This document shows, one piece after another, positions 37,475-45,945 of a DNA stretch of 64,000 nt. Each line of letters begins with the position of its first letter. Within the stretch, counting starts at the first letter, position 1. This stretch comes from Marinobacter maroccanus (GTDB lineage: Bacteria; Pseudomonadota; Gammaproteobacteria; Pseudomonadales; Oleiphilaceae), in NCBI RefSeq assembly GCF_002933275.1, contig NZ_PSSX01000015.1, forward strand, positions 42,326 to 106,325. The letters run 5' to 3'. A program made the position numbers and the translations under genes. A model generated the notes under the pieces. That model worked only from the letters and a program-made list of their open reading frames with translations. It made no database searches and had not been told where the DNA came from.

Positions 37475-39496
37475 TCAGATAACCACGGTAAGCATCAGAT
37501 CCAGCGCCTTGATTGCCGCGAACGGCAGCAAGAGCCCACCCAGGCCAAAAATCAGCAGGTTACGGCGCAGCAGTTGAGTCGCGCTGGCCGGCTTGAACTG
37601 AACGCCTTTGAGGGCAAACGGGATCAATACCGGTATGATCAGCGCGTTGAAAATGGTCGCCGCCAGTACCGCACTCATGGGGTTCGCCAGGTTCAGTATG
37701 TTGAGTGCATCCAGCGCCGGCAGGCTCGTTACGAACAGCGCCGGCAATATGGCGAAATACTTGGCTACATCGTTAGCCAGGGAGAAGGTGGTCAACGAGC
37801 CGCGGGTAATCAGCAGTTGCTTGCCGATCTCCACCACCTGGAGAAGTTTTCCGGGGTCCGAATCCAGATCCACCATGTTGCCGGCTTCACGGGCTGCCTG
37901 GGTACCGGAATTCATGGCAAGCCCCAGGTCGGCCTGGGCCAGGGCCGGGGCATCGTTGGTGCCGTCGCCCATCATCGCCACCATGCGACCCTCCGCCTGT
38001 TCCTTACGGATGATGTCCAGTTTCTGTTCGGGTGTAGCCTCAGCGATGAAATCGTCAACGCCGGCCTCGGCAGCAATAGCGGCGGCAGTCACCGGGTTGT
38101 CGCCGGTGATCATCACCGTCTTGACTCCCATTTCCCGTAGCTTGGCGAACCGCTCCTTGATGCCGGATTTGATGACATCCGACAGGGCGATAACGCCGAG
38201 CACGCGGTTGCCTTCCGCCACTACCAGCGGGGTTGCTCCATTTTTGGCGACCCGATCGACCAGACGGTCGGTTTCCTGAGGATAGTTTCCACCGTTTTCG
38301 GTGACGAACTTGCGAATAGCATCCGTCGCACCTTTGCGAAGTATCCTGCCATCGGGTAAATCGACACCAGACATACGAATGTTGGCGGAGAATTCAATGA
38401 ATTCAGTGCCTTCAGCAGCTTCCACATCTGAGCCTTTGTCTCTGGCCAGGGCCACCACGGATTTACCCTCCGGAGTGGGGTCCGCCAGGGAAGTCAGCAA
38501 TGCCGCATCTCTCAATGTACCTGGTGCCACGCCCTGAACCGTTTCAAAGGCGGTGGCTTTGCGATCGCCCAGCGTGATGGTACCGGTCTTATCGAGCAGA
38601 AGGGTATCGATGGAACCGGCTACCTCAACCGCCTTACCGGATTTTGCGATCACGTTCGCCCGCATGGCACGGTCCATCCCCGCGATACCGATGGCCGGGA
38701 GCAGGCCGCCGATGGTAGTGGGAATCAGGCATACCAAAAGGGCAACCAGAACCGAATAGGAAGGAGTCGCACCGACAAAACCGCCAAAGGGCACCAGCGT
38801 GACCACCACAATCAGGAACACCAGGGTCATGGCGGCCAATAGAACCGAGAGCGCCAGTTCGCTCGGTGTTTTCTGCCGTTTTGCGCCTTCAACGAGGGCG
38901 ATCATCCGATCCAGCAGCGAGTTACCGGGGTCTACAGTTACCTCAACCACAATCTCGTCTGAAAGCACTTTGGTACCGGCACTCACGCCGCTGTTGTCCG
39001 TGCGAGCCTCCCGCAGTACAGGCGCGGATTCGCCCGTTACCGCTGATTCGTTGATGGTCGCAGCGCCGGTGACAATTTCACCGTCGGCGGGGATCAGCTC
39101 GTTGGGTTTGACCAACACGCGGTCGCCCCGTCGAAGGTCTGTCGCTGCGACTTCCTTATGCTGGTCACCGTCCAGCTTGCGGGCTTTCAGATCTTTCCTT
39201 GTCGCCCTGAGGGCGCCGGCCTGGGCTTTCCCGCGAGCTTCAGCCACGGATTCCGCGCCGTTGGCGAACAGCACGGTAAACAACAGGATGGCGCAGATGG
39301 CGAAATCAAGCCCGGCGGGTTCACCCTGGGCCAGGTGGGTAAGGCCCAGAAGGAAGGTAACCAGAGTGCCGACACCGACAACCATCATCACCGGGTTGCG
39401 AGCCAGATCCTTGGGCGACAGGCGCCTGATTGACTGGCCGAACACTTTGCCCAGATCAAGCGAGTCAGTCATTTTGGGGGTTTTCTTGGACATCAT
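37475..39496 (-). CDS. kdpB: Potassium-transporting P-type ATPase subunit B
   Basis: Catalytic P-type ATPase of the Kdp pump, 673 residues. The phosphorylated aspartate is D302 in D-K-T-G-T, the actuator loop T-G-E-S is at 154-157 and the hinge T-G-D-N and [12 protein letters not shown] are present. GGAG precedes two adjacent ATG codons; the second (39493) has slightly better spacing. It lies 10 bp after kdpA. Confidence 0.96.
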   Translation of the reverse strand: MMSKKTPKMTDSLDLGKVFGQSIRRLSPKDLARNPVMMVVGVGTLVTFLLGLTHLAQGEPAGLDFAICAILLFTVLFANGAESVAEARGKAQAGALRATRKDLKARKLDGDQHKEVAATDLRRGDRVLVKPNELIPADGEIVTGAATINESAVTGESAPVLREARTDNSGVSAGTKVLSDEIVVEVTVDPGNSLLDRMIALVEGAKRQKTPSELALSVLLAAMTLVFLIVVVTLVPFGGFVGATPSYSVLVALLVCLIPTTIGGLLPAIGIAGMDRAMRANVIAKSGKAVEVAGSIDTLLLDKTGTITLGDRKATAFETVQGVAPGTLRDAALLTSLADPTPEGKSVVALARDKGSDVEAAEGTEFIEFSANIRMSGVDLPDGRILRKGATDAIRKFVTENGGNYPQETDRLVDRVAKNGATPLVVAEGNRVLGVIALSDVIKSGIKERFAKLREMGVKTVMITGDNPVTAAAIAAEAGVDDFIAEATPEQKLDIIRKEQAEGRMVAMMGDGTNDAPALAQADLGLAMNSGTQAAREAGNMVDLDSDPGKLLQVVEIGKQLLITRGSLTTFSLANDVAKYFAILPALFVTSLPALDALNILNLANPMSAVLAATIFNALIIPVLIPFALKGVQFKPASATQLLRRNLLIFGLGGLLLPFAAIKALDLMLTVVI

Positions 39497-39506
39497 CGTT
39501 CTCCAA

Positions 39507-41219
39507 TCAGGACATCAGAGCCAGGGCTTCAGCGATCGGGCCGAGGATCAGCACCGGCATAAAGCTCAGCAGGGTAAACATCACAATCACCGCCAGGGTC
39601 ATCAGGCCGAAGGTGGGTGTATCAATGCTCAGGCTACCGCGGCCTTCCGGCGCGGAACGCTTTGCCGCAAGAGAAGCGGCAACCGCCAGGGGCGCCAGAA
39701 TCGGAATGAAGCGGCCGAGGGCCAGATTGACGGCACAGGTAACGTTCCACCACACGGTGTCATCTCCCAGACCTTCAAAACCCGAACCATTGTTGGCAAA
39801 GGCGGAGGTGTACTCGTAAATGACCTGGCTGATGCCGTGAAAGCCCGGGTTGGAGTTACCGGTCAGCGCCGGGAAAGCCACAGTGATGGCGCTGAAACCC
39901 AGGATCAGCAGGGGCTGGATCAACAGGGCGATACACACCAGCTTCATTTCCCGGGTTTCCAGGGCCTTACCGGCAATTTCCGGTGCCCGCCCGATCATCA
40001 GGGAGCCCAGGAAGGCGGCCAGCAGCAGGAACAGAAGATAACCAATCAGCCCGACGCCAATACCGCCAAAGGTGACGTTGATGAACATATCGATCATCGG
40101 AATCATGCCGCCGATGGGGTTGAAGCTGTCGTGCATGCCGTTCACAGAACCGTTGGACGTCTGGGTGGTCCAGCTTCCCCACAGTGCCGTTGCGGTCGCA
40201 CCAAACCGTACCTCCTTACCCTCAAGGTTCGGACCGTCCGCAGCCAGACCAGAAAACGCAGCGTTTGGCTGGTTTTCCGACCAGATGGCGACAGACGTGA
40301 GCGAGACAGACATCACCACCATCACACCCATCACCACCATGGCGAGGCGGCGACGGCCCGTCATAAAGCCAAGGGCAAAGACCAGAGCGGCAGGAATCAG
40401 AACGATGGAAACCGTCTGAACAAAGTTGCTGACAGGGGTCGGGTTTTCCAGCGGCACGCTGGAGTTGGGGCCGTACCAGCCACCGCCATTGGTGCCAACC
40501 TGCTTTATTGCGACCATGGGTGCGACCGGGCCGATCGGGATATTCTGTTCCGTCATGCCAGCGGTCTGGTCCAGCGGGATCGCGGTACGGGCACCTTCAT
40601 AACTGTTGGGTACACCCTGCGAGGCGATAATGAGGGCCACAACCGCGGCAACAGGCAACATCACCCGGACAATCGCGCGGGTGATGTCCTCGTAGAAGTT
40701 ACCGACAGACACGGTGCCATCGGCGGAGGGCTGGCTTTTCCTATCAGAACGGCCCAGCAAGGTGCGGACAATCGCAACCAGCGCCGCCATGCCCGCCGCC
40801 GGCGTGACCACCTGAAGCGTGACAATACCGAAGGTATGGGCCAGATAGCTCAGTTGCGCCTGGCCGGAATAATGTTGCTGGTTGGTGTTGGTCAGAAACG
40901 AGACCGCCGTGTGCAGCGCCAGGTCCCAGCTCATGCCGCCAATACCGTCAGGGTTAAGGAAGAGCAGCCCCTGAGCCATCAACAGCCCAAATACGATCAG
41001 CACCAGTACCAGATGCAGTTTAAGCAAGGCCTTGCCGTAACCCTGCCAGCTCATGGGCTGCGAGGGATCTACCCCGAACAGCCGATACAGGCCACTTTCC
41101 ACCGGCAGAAAAACAGCCCCGGCTGTTCCTTTTTCGCCGTTGAAAACGCCCGCAATGTACTTGCCCAAGGGCCATGCCAGTAACAGCGTGACCGCATAGA
41201 TAATGATGACCTCGTTCAC
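39507..41219 (-). CDS. kdpA: Potassium-transporting ATPase subunit A
   Basis: Channel-like potassium-translocating subunit of Kdp, about 570 residues with roughly ten membrane helices. A selectivity-filter segment T-N-G-G-G-W-Y-G is clear, as is [10 protein letters not shown] in an earlier pore loop. The start is GTG 41219, overlapping the TGA of the 26-codon ORF upstream (GTGA), with GGAGG about 8 bp before it. Confidence 0.96.
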   Translation of the reverse strand: MNEVIIIYAVTLLLAWPLGKYIAGVFNGEKGTAGAVFLPVESGLYRLFGVDPSQPMSWQGYGKALLKLHLVLVLIVFGLLMAQGLLFLNPDGIGGMSWDLALHTAVSFLTNTNQQHYSGQAQLSYLAHTFGIVTLQVVTPAAGMAALVAIVRTLLGRSDRKSQPSADGTVSVGNFYEDITRAIVRVMLPVAAVVALIIASQGVPNSYEGARTAIPLDQTAGMTEQNIPIGPVAPMVAIKQVGTNGGGWYGPNSSVPLENPTPVSNFVQTVSIVLIPAALVFALGFMTGRRRLAMVVMGVMVVMSVSLTSVAIWSENQPNAAFSGLAADGPNLEGKEVRFGATATALWGSWTTQTSNGSVNGMHDSFNPIGGMIPMIDMFINVTFGGIGVGLIGYLLFLLLAAFLGSLMIGRAPEIAGKALETREMKLVCIALLIQPLLILGFSAITVAFPALTGNSNPGFHGISQVIYEYTSAFANNGSGFEGLGDDTVWWNVTCAVNLALGRFIPILAPLAVAASLAAKRSAPEGRGSLSIDTPTFGLMTLAVIVMFTLLSFMPVLILGPIAEALALMS

Positions 41220-41296
41220 AGCCGTTCCTCCAGATCAATGAACAGGAAACACAGGCCAAACAGCCCCAGCATGAGGCCAATACCGATCAGTGCCAT
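41216..41296 (-). CDS. Unnamed 26-residue hydrophobic peptide between kdpF and kdpA
   Basis: Tiny ORF, translated by hand from the minus strand. It starts M-A-L-I-G-I-G-L-M-L-G-L-F-G and ends I-D-L-E-E-R-L. About 18 uninterrupted hydrophobic residues would form one membrane helix with a charged C-terminal tail. It begins 2 bp past the kdpF stop and its stop overlaps the kdpA start in GTGA fashion. The arrangement looks like a coupled operon gene rather than chance. It may be an extra Kdp-associated peptide or only a leader that couples kdpA translation. No named family is recalled. Confidence 0.5.
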   Translation of the reverse strand: MALIGIGLMLGLFGLCFLFIDLEERL

Positions 41297-41298
41297 GG

Positions 41299-41379
41299 TC
41301 AGAACCTCTCGGGCCAGAGCAGGGCGGCGACCAGGTAGGCGCCGACTGCAACCGAAACAATTAACAGGAAAGTAGACAC
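41299..41379 (-). CDS. kdpF: Potassium-transporting ATPase subunit F
   Basis: Small membrane peptide that stabilises the Kdp complex. Hand translation from GTG 41379 gives 26 residues: a hydrophobic helix containing V-G-A-Y-L-V-A-A-L-L and then W-P-E-R-F. This matches the KdpF pattern of Y-L-x-x-A-L-L followed by P-E-x-F. AAGGAG lies 7 bp before the GTG. It is first in kdpF-ORF26-kdpABCDE. Confidence 0.85.
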   Translation of the reverse strand: MSTFLLIVSVAVGAYLVAALLWPERF

Positions 41380-41415
41380 GCTCAGTCTCCTTCAGTGAGT
41401 GTGTCTTTATGGTGC

Positions 41416-41434
41416 GGGGGAGGGGCGTAAAAAT
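41416..41434 (-). promoter_or_regulatory. Candidate KdpE-binding / kdp promoter site
   Basis: Read on the minus strand, the site is ATTTTTACGCCCCTCCCCC, a T-run followed by a C-rich run, much like the recalled E. coli KdpE site upstream of kdpF. A second T5-ACG motif lies at about 41458-41465. TAAAGA further downstream could be a -10 element. Resemblance was judged by eye. Confidence 0.4.
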
Positions 41435-41505
41435 TCGATGACCAAATCCGGGGCTGGTCGTAAAAAGTTCGTTAAAAAGTGAGGGTTATCGTCAGACAGT
41501 TGGGG

Positions 41506-42876
41506 TTAGCCAACAGGAAACTCAGTTTTCGCGTAGCGAACCCGGGATTTGCGACGCACTGTCAGCGAGTACCCCAGAGTGAGGGGACCCAGGCGACCGA
41601 TCAGCATGATCGCCATGATGATCAGCTGCCCTGCCGTGCCCAGTTCGCCGGTTGTGCCTCGGGAAAGACCAACCGTGCCAAACGCCGACACCACCTCGAA
41701 GGCGATATCCAGGAAATCATCCTCAACCAGAATGCTCAGCGACAGAACCCCCAGAAACACCACAGCCATGCCAATGGTTGCCGTCGCCAGAGCCTTGATC
41801 ACCGTCTCGCTACTGAGGGAGCGTTTGAAAAAGCTTACGTTCAGATTGCCACGCAAAAAAGAACGGGTTGCAGCGATCATAATGACGAAGGTGGAAATTT
41901 TGATGCCACTGGCGGTGGAGTTGGGGGCACCGCCAATGAACATCAGAAGCAGCATCAACACACTGGTGCCGGCTGTTAGCGCACCAATATCGAGAGTATT
42001 GAAGCCCGCCGTTCGTGGAGTCACGCCCTGAAACCAGGCCGCCAGGAGCTTGTCCCAGAAGCTGTCCAGTGCACCAAGGGTTGCCGGGTTGCCAAATTCG
42101 AGCAACAAGATGGCGCCGGTAGCGAACAGGTTCAGCAGCAGGGTCGCCAGCAATATGACCTTCACATAGACCGACAGCCTTGACCAGCAGCGTTTGTCTA
42201 AAAGCTCCATGATCACGATGTAGCCCAGACCGCCAGTGATAAACAGGGCGGTCACCGACAGACTGATACCCGGATGGTCAACGTAGGCAGAGAGACTGTC
42301 GGGCGACAATGCAAAACCGGCATTGTTGAATGCGGAGATGGTGTAGAACAGCGCTTCATAAAGCCCGTCAGACCACCCCAGTTCGGGGACAAAAAACAGG
42401 CTGAGCAGCACAATACCGACGGCTTCGGCCGTCAAGGCAAACAGAGCAATTGAGCCACCCGCCCGCCTGGCTGTCTGGAGCGAGATTTCGTTGAATGCTT
42501 CCTGCGCAACCAACTGGTGCTCCAGCCTCAGTTTGAAGCCCAGGGCGAGGGCAGTGAGGACAGCAAACGTCATCAGTCCCAGCCCGCCAAGCTGGATAAG
42601 GGCAAGTATCACCAGCTGGCCAAACAGTGTGTACTGGCTTCCGGTATCGACAACCACGAGCCCCGTTACGGTCACTGCCGAGGTCGCCGTGAAGGCCGCC
42701 TCCATCCAGGTTACCGGCTCAACCGTCGCAAATGGCAACTTGAGCAGGCACGCTCCGATGGCAATGAGAACAAGAAACGACTCAAGCAGCAGCCGGGGCG
42801 GGTTGATGCCACTCGTGGCAGATGTCTTACCTTTTTTGGTCTGGTGAGTCGCCAGATCCAGGAAATGAATTTTCAT
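41506..42876 (-). CDS. KtrB/TrkH-family potassium uptake channel subunit
   Basis: Integral membrane protein of 456 residues with about eight to ten helices and four pore-loop repeats (for example A-V-T-V-T-G-L, F-N-N-A-G-F-A, T-P-R-T-A-G-F-N and G-A-P-N-S-T-A-S-G-I-K). Length and the adjoining RCK protein suggest the Ktr type (KtrB) rather than Trk. It imports potassium, often coupled to sodium. The ATG overlaps the stop of the RCK gene (4 bp). Confidence 0.88.
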   Translation of the reverse strand: MKIHFLDLATHQTKKGKTSATSGINPPRLLLESFLVLIAIGACLLKLPFATVEPVTWMEAAFTATSAVTVTGLVVVDTGSQYTLFGQLVILALIQLGGLGLMTFAVLTALALGFKLRLEHQLVAQEAFNEISLQTARRAGGSIALFALTAEAVGIVLLSLFFVPELGWSDGLYEALFYTISAFNNAGFALSPDSLSAYVDHPGISLSVTALFITGGLGYIVIMELLDKRCWSRLSVYVKVILLATLLLNLFATGAILLLEFGNPATLGALDSFWDKLLAAWFQGVTPRTAGFNTLDIGALTAGTSVLMLLLMFIGGAPNSTASGIKISTFVIMIAATRSFLRGNLNVSFFKRSLSSETVIKALATATIGMAVVFLGVLSLSILVEDDFLDIAFEVVSAFGTVGLSRGTTGELGTAGQLIIMAIMLIGRLGPLTLGYSLTVRRKSRVRYAKTEFPVG

Positions 42877-43526
42877 AAACGATTGACCAGATCCCTGAGG
42901 TCTTCCAGCTGGCCGCCCAGAACAAGCCTGTCGCCGGCGCGGATCTTCCAGGTATGATCCGGATGGGGATGAGCTTCTTTCAGTCGCTTCACAACCAGTG
43001 CTTCGACCGGCTCGCCGTTGATCACTTCACCGATGGATTTGCCAACGAGGTCTTCCGTGGTGTGGAAGTCGACGACGAAATAGTCGTCGTCGAGCCCCAA
43101 ATAATCATGCACCATCGGATAGTTCAGTTCCTGGGAGATCCGGACACCCATTTCATACTCCGGTGCAATTATGCGGTTGGCTCCAAGTCTCTCGAGAATC
43201 CGGTGATGCTGGTTAGTGAGCGCTTTCGCCCAGACTTTCTTGACGCCAAGCTCCCGAAGCTGCAGCGTGGCGAGCATGGTTGCTTCTACGTTCCGGCCAA
43301 TGGCTACAACCGCAGCGTCGTAGCTGCCGGCGTTCAATTCGATCAGCGAGTTTTCGTTAGTGACATCGGCAATCACTGCGTGGGTAATCTCCTCAGCCAG
43401 TCGGTCAACCCGCTGTTCATCCGAATCGATTCCAAGCACTTCGTGGCCGAGGCGAGTCAGCTCTCGCGCAATCGTGGCCCCGAAAACACCAAGGCCGATA
43501 ACAATAAACTGTTGTTTTTCAATCAT
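42873..43526 (-). CDS. KtrA/TrkA-family RCK regulatory subunit
   Basis: Cytoplasmic nucleotide-gated regulator of 217 residues. The N-terminal RCK domain has the Rossmann motif V-I-G-L-G-V-F-G-A and an acidic G-I-D-S-D that binds the ribose. The C-terminal RCK-C domain is at about 135-217. One RCK unit of this size is typical of KtrA; TrkA has two. First gene of a two-gene operon with the KtrB-like channel. Confidence 0.9.
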   Translation of the reverse strand: MIEKQQFIVIGLGVFGATIARELTRLGHEVLGIDSDEQRVDRLAEEITHAVIADVTNENSLIELNAGSYDAAVVAIGRNVEATMLATLQLRELGVKKVWAKALTNQHHRILERLGANRIIAPEYEMGVRISQELNYPMVHDYLGLDDDYFVVDFHTTEDLVGKSIGEVINGEPVEALVVKRLKEAHPHPDHTWKIRAGDRLVLGGQLEDLRDLVNRL

Positions 43527-43787
43527 GGGTGCGATCCCGATATTGGTTACTTGTCTCGAAAACCAGTGGAGGAAATCTTCTCATACACCTATTATGGTCG
43601 CCCAAGAGATGCCGTAAAAATACCGTAAAAATTAGTGAGGAACAGTCCTCATTTTATACAAGTTGTGATTTCCTTACGCCGTCTCAGACAAATCTGGTTG
43701 AGAGTAGGGCGTGTCGGCAATTCCAACCGGAGTGATTATAGAAGGTGTGTTGAAGAAAATGATCCGTGAACAGTCTGGGCAATCCTG

Positions 43788-45245
43788 ATGGTAGCGCTTT
43801 TGAATATCCTCCCTGTAATTCAGATACTCGGGTTTCTACTGATTCTCCTCAGTTTTCTGATGACATTGCCGGTGAACCTTCTGATGTTCGGAAATACGCC
43901 GGATTGGCTGGCGTTCGTGAAATCCGCAAGCATCTGTTTTGGGGTGGGCCTGATTTGTTTTTTCAGCGCCGGACGTAAGCGCCATGCACTGAAACAACGG
44001 CAAATGTTTATCCTTACGGTGTCGGCCTGGATATTCATACCATTGTTTTCAAGTCTTCCGCTGTTGCTGAGCGATCTCGAACTCAGTGTTACCGACGCCT
44101 TTTTTGAAAGTATCTCCGGGGTTACAACCACCGGTTCCACCGTTATGACCGGCCTTGATCACCTGCCTGGCGATATTTTGCTGTGGCGCTCCATGATGCA
44201 GTGGATGGGGGGCATTGGAATCATCGGCATGGCCGTGGCGATCCTGCCATTCCTGCGGATCGGTGGCATGCGGCTGTTCGCAACAGAGTCGTCCGAGTGG
44301 ACCGAGAAAGCAGTACCTCGTACCAATCGTCTCGCCAGGGGGCTCGTATTCAGCTATCTCGCACTCACGCTCGGTTGCGTGCTGACTTATTGGGCGTTGG
44401 GCATGGACCTCTTTGGCGCAGTGAATCATGCGCTGACGACCGTTGCCACCGGGGGTTACTCAACGTCCGACAGCTCGATGGGGCAGTTTGATCAACTCTC
44501 CATCCTGTTCGCGTCGAGCATCTTCATGATGCTTGGCGGCATTCCGTTTTTTTTGTTCGTCAGGTTGCTGAATGGCCACGCGCAGCCACTGCTGCGAGAT
44601 CAACAGATCCGTTTTTTCATTAAATTCTTACTGATCATCGCCAGCATAATTGCTGCGTATCGTGTCTGGAAAGACGGCACGTTCCCATTAGATGCCTTTG
44701 TCCATGCCTTGTTTAACGTGACCTCCGTTGTAACCACGACAGGCTATGCATCGCAGGATTACTCGCTCTGGGGACCATTTGTCGTTGTACTGTTTTTCTT
44801 TCTGACCTTTGTGGGCGGGTGTTCTGGCTCCACCAGTGGCGGCATGAAGATGTTCCGCTTTCAGTTATCCATGCTGTTATTGAAAGAGCAGGTGCTCAGA
44901 CTTCTGCACCCGAATGCGGTTATCGCCAGACACTACAACGGTCGAATCATCAGCGATGAAATCGTGGCGTCCAGCGTCGCTTTCTCCTTCATATTTCTGG
45001 CAACTCTGGCAGTGGTTGCGTCGATCCTGGCATTTTTGGGGCTGGATATGACAACCAGCCTCAGTGGCGCCGCCACAGCCCTGGCAAACGTAGGACCCGG
45101 GCTTGGAGACACGATTGGTCCGGCCGGGAATTTCCAGCCATTGCCTGATGCAGCCAAGTGGGTTTTGATGGTGGCCATGCTGCTGGGGCGGTTGGAGCTG
45201 CTGACCGTTTTCGTAATGTTCTCACCGCAGTTCTGGCGTCGCTGA
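43788..45245 (+). CDS. trkH: TrkH-family potassium uptake channel
   Basis: Integral membrane potassium channel subunit of 485 residues. Pore-loop signatures T-T-T-G-S-T, T-V-A-T-G-G-Y-S-T, T-T-T-G-Y-A-S and A-L-A-N-V-G-P-G are in order. Length matches E. coli TrkH (483), so it would use a separate TrkA not in this window. The ribosome-binding site before ATG 43788 is weak. Its stop codon is 21 bp from the putative transposon terminus, making its 3' end the likely attachment site. Confidence 0.9.
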   Translation: MVALLNILPVIQILGFLLILLSFLMTLPVNLLMFGNTPDWLAFVKSASICFGVGLICFFSAGRKRHALKQRQMFILTVSAWIFIPLFSSLPLLLSDLELSVTDAFFESISGVTTTGSTVMTGLDHLPGDILLWRSMMQWMGGIGIIGMAVAILPFLRIGGMRLFATESSEWTEKAVPRTNRLARGLVFSYLALTLGCVLTYWALGMDLFGAVNHALTTVATGGYSTSDSSMGQFDQLSILFASSIFMMLGGIPFFLFVRLLNGHAQPLLRDQQIRFFIKFLLIIASIIAAYRVWKDGTFPLDAFVHALFNVTSVVTTTGYASQDYSLWGPFVVVLFFFLTFVGGCSGSTSGGMKMFRFQLSMLLLKEQVLRLLHPNAVIARHYNGRIISDEIVASSVAFSFIFLATLAVVASILAFLGLDMTTSLSGAATALANVGPGLGDTIGPAGNFQPLPDAAKWVLMVAMLLGRLELLTVFVMFSPQFWRR

Positions 45246-45266
45246 GACTGAACGGGAGAGTCATCA

Positions 45267-45480
45267 TGTGGGGGCTGTAGGAAAAGCTTTGAGTTGAAAG
45301 TCGCCGCTCTCCTAATTCAAAGGGTTACGCAAACTTCCAATTTTACTGACAGAAAAACTGCAACGTAATTTTGAAAGTATTCAGAAAATGCAGGCTAAAG
45401 ATGGAAGTTCGTAAGTCATGAAGCATCCAAAATACTGATAAATATGAAAAACCTGAAAACAGATTAGTAGAAAGTCTGAT
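45267..45480. repeat. Putative transposon end with repeated TnsB-site-like motifs
   Basis: After the TGTGGGGG terminus, related 8-mers recur: TTGAAAGT at 45294 and 45371, ATGGAAGT at 45401, TAGAAAGT at 45468, and an inverted ACTTCCAA at 45333. Repeated transposase-binding sites are expected at Tn7-like ends. The motifs are short and could partly be chance in A/T-rich DNA. Confidence 0.4.
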
Positions 45481-45594
45481 GGAAGTAAAACGGCAAATCG
45501 CTGGGCAGGATTGGTGTGGTGGTGTCGAGTTGATTATGCGGAAATTAAAGCGGTCGCTGAAGCAAGTTGGGGCAAGCCGATGATGGGCAGCATT

Positions 45595-45945
45595 TTATTT
45601 GAGGAGTGAAGTACTCCACGTGTCAATGAGGTCATCGTATCCTGGATCATCCTGCAAACCCTCGCCGATCTCATCAAAGTTTACATAGAACCCCGTCCGG
45701 CTATACCCGACATCTGTGATCACAAGAATCTGACTGTTCTTGTTCGCCATTTCGTCGAGGTGGGCAAACAGCAGCTCTCTACCTTGAATGGCAAGCTTTT
45801 CATCGTAGACGAAAACTAGTGATTGGAATTGTTGAGAAGGACTTGGCAGCGACTGAACCCAATCTTTTGCGGCATTAAACAGGGATCGTCTGGAACGATA
45901 GTCCGACAGAGACACCACTTTTTTGTCGCGCCAATGATTTGCCAC
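45595..45945 (-). CDS. Unknown 116-residue protein downstream of tniQ
   Basis: No family recognised. The soluble, acidic protein has a basic N-terminal segment (S-D-Y-R-S-R-R-S) and alternating hydrophobic strands such as Q-S-L-V-F-V-Y and Q-I-L-V-I-T-D-V. It starts at GTG 45945, one base overlapping the tniQ stop, so it is the last gene of the tns operon and co-translated. Position recalls TnsE or TniR in related transposons, but the length and sequence do not resemble TnsE or a serine resolvase. A target-selection or regulatory accessory role is inferred from position only. Confidence 0.65.
   Translation of the reverse strand: MANHWRDKKVVSLSDYRSRRSLFNAAKDWVQSLPSPSQQFQSLVFVYDEKLAIQGRELLFAHLDEMANKNSQILVITDVGYSRTGFYVNFDEIGEGLQDDPGYDDLIDTWSTSLLK

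Noticed and set aside
38799..41183. 794-codon rightward open frame antisense to kdpB and kdpA
   Set aside because: It lies wholly opposite two certain genes, gives a repetitive His/Arg/Gln-rich protein typical of G+C-rich shadow frames, and has no ribosome-binding site or family resemblance.
33453..45245. Potassium genes as cargo of the Tn7-like element
   Set aside because: Composition matches the host region, gene order is orderly, and the composition change and TGTGGG terminus lie after trkH.
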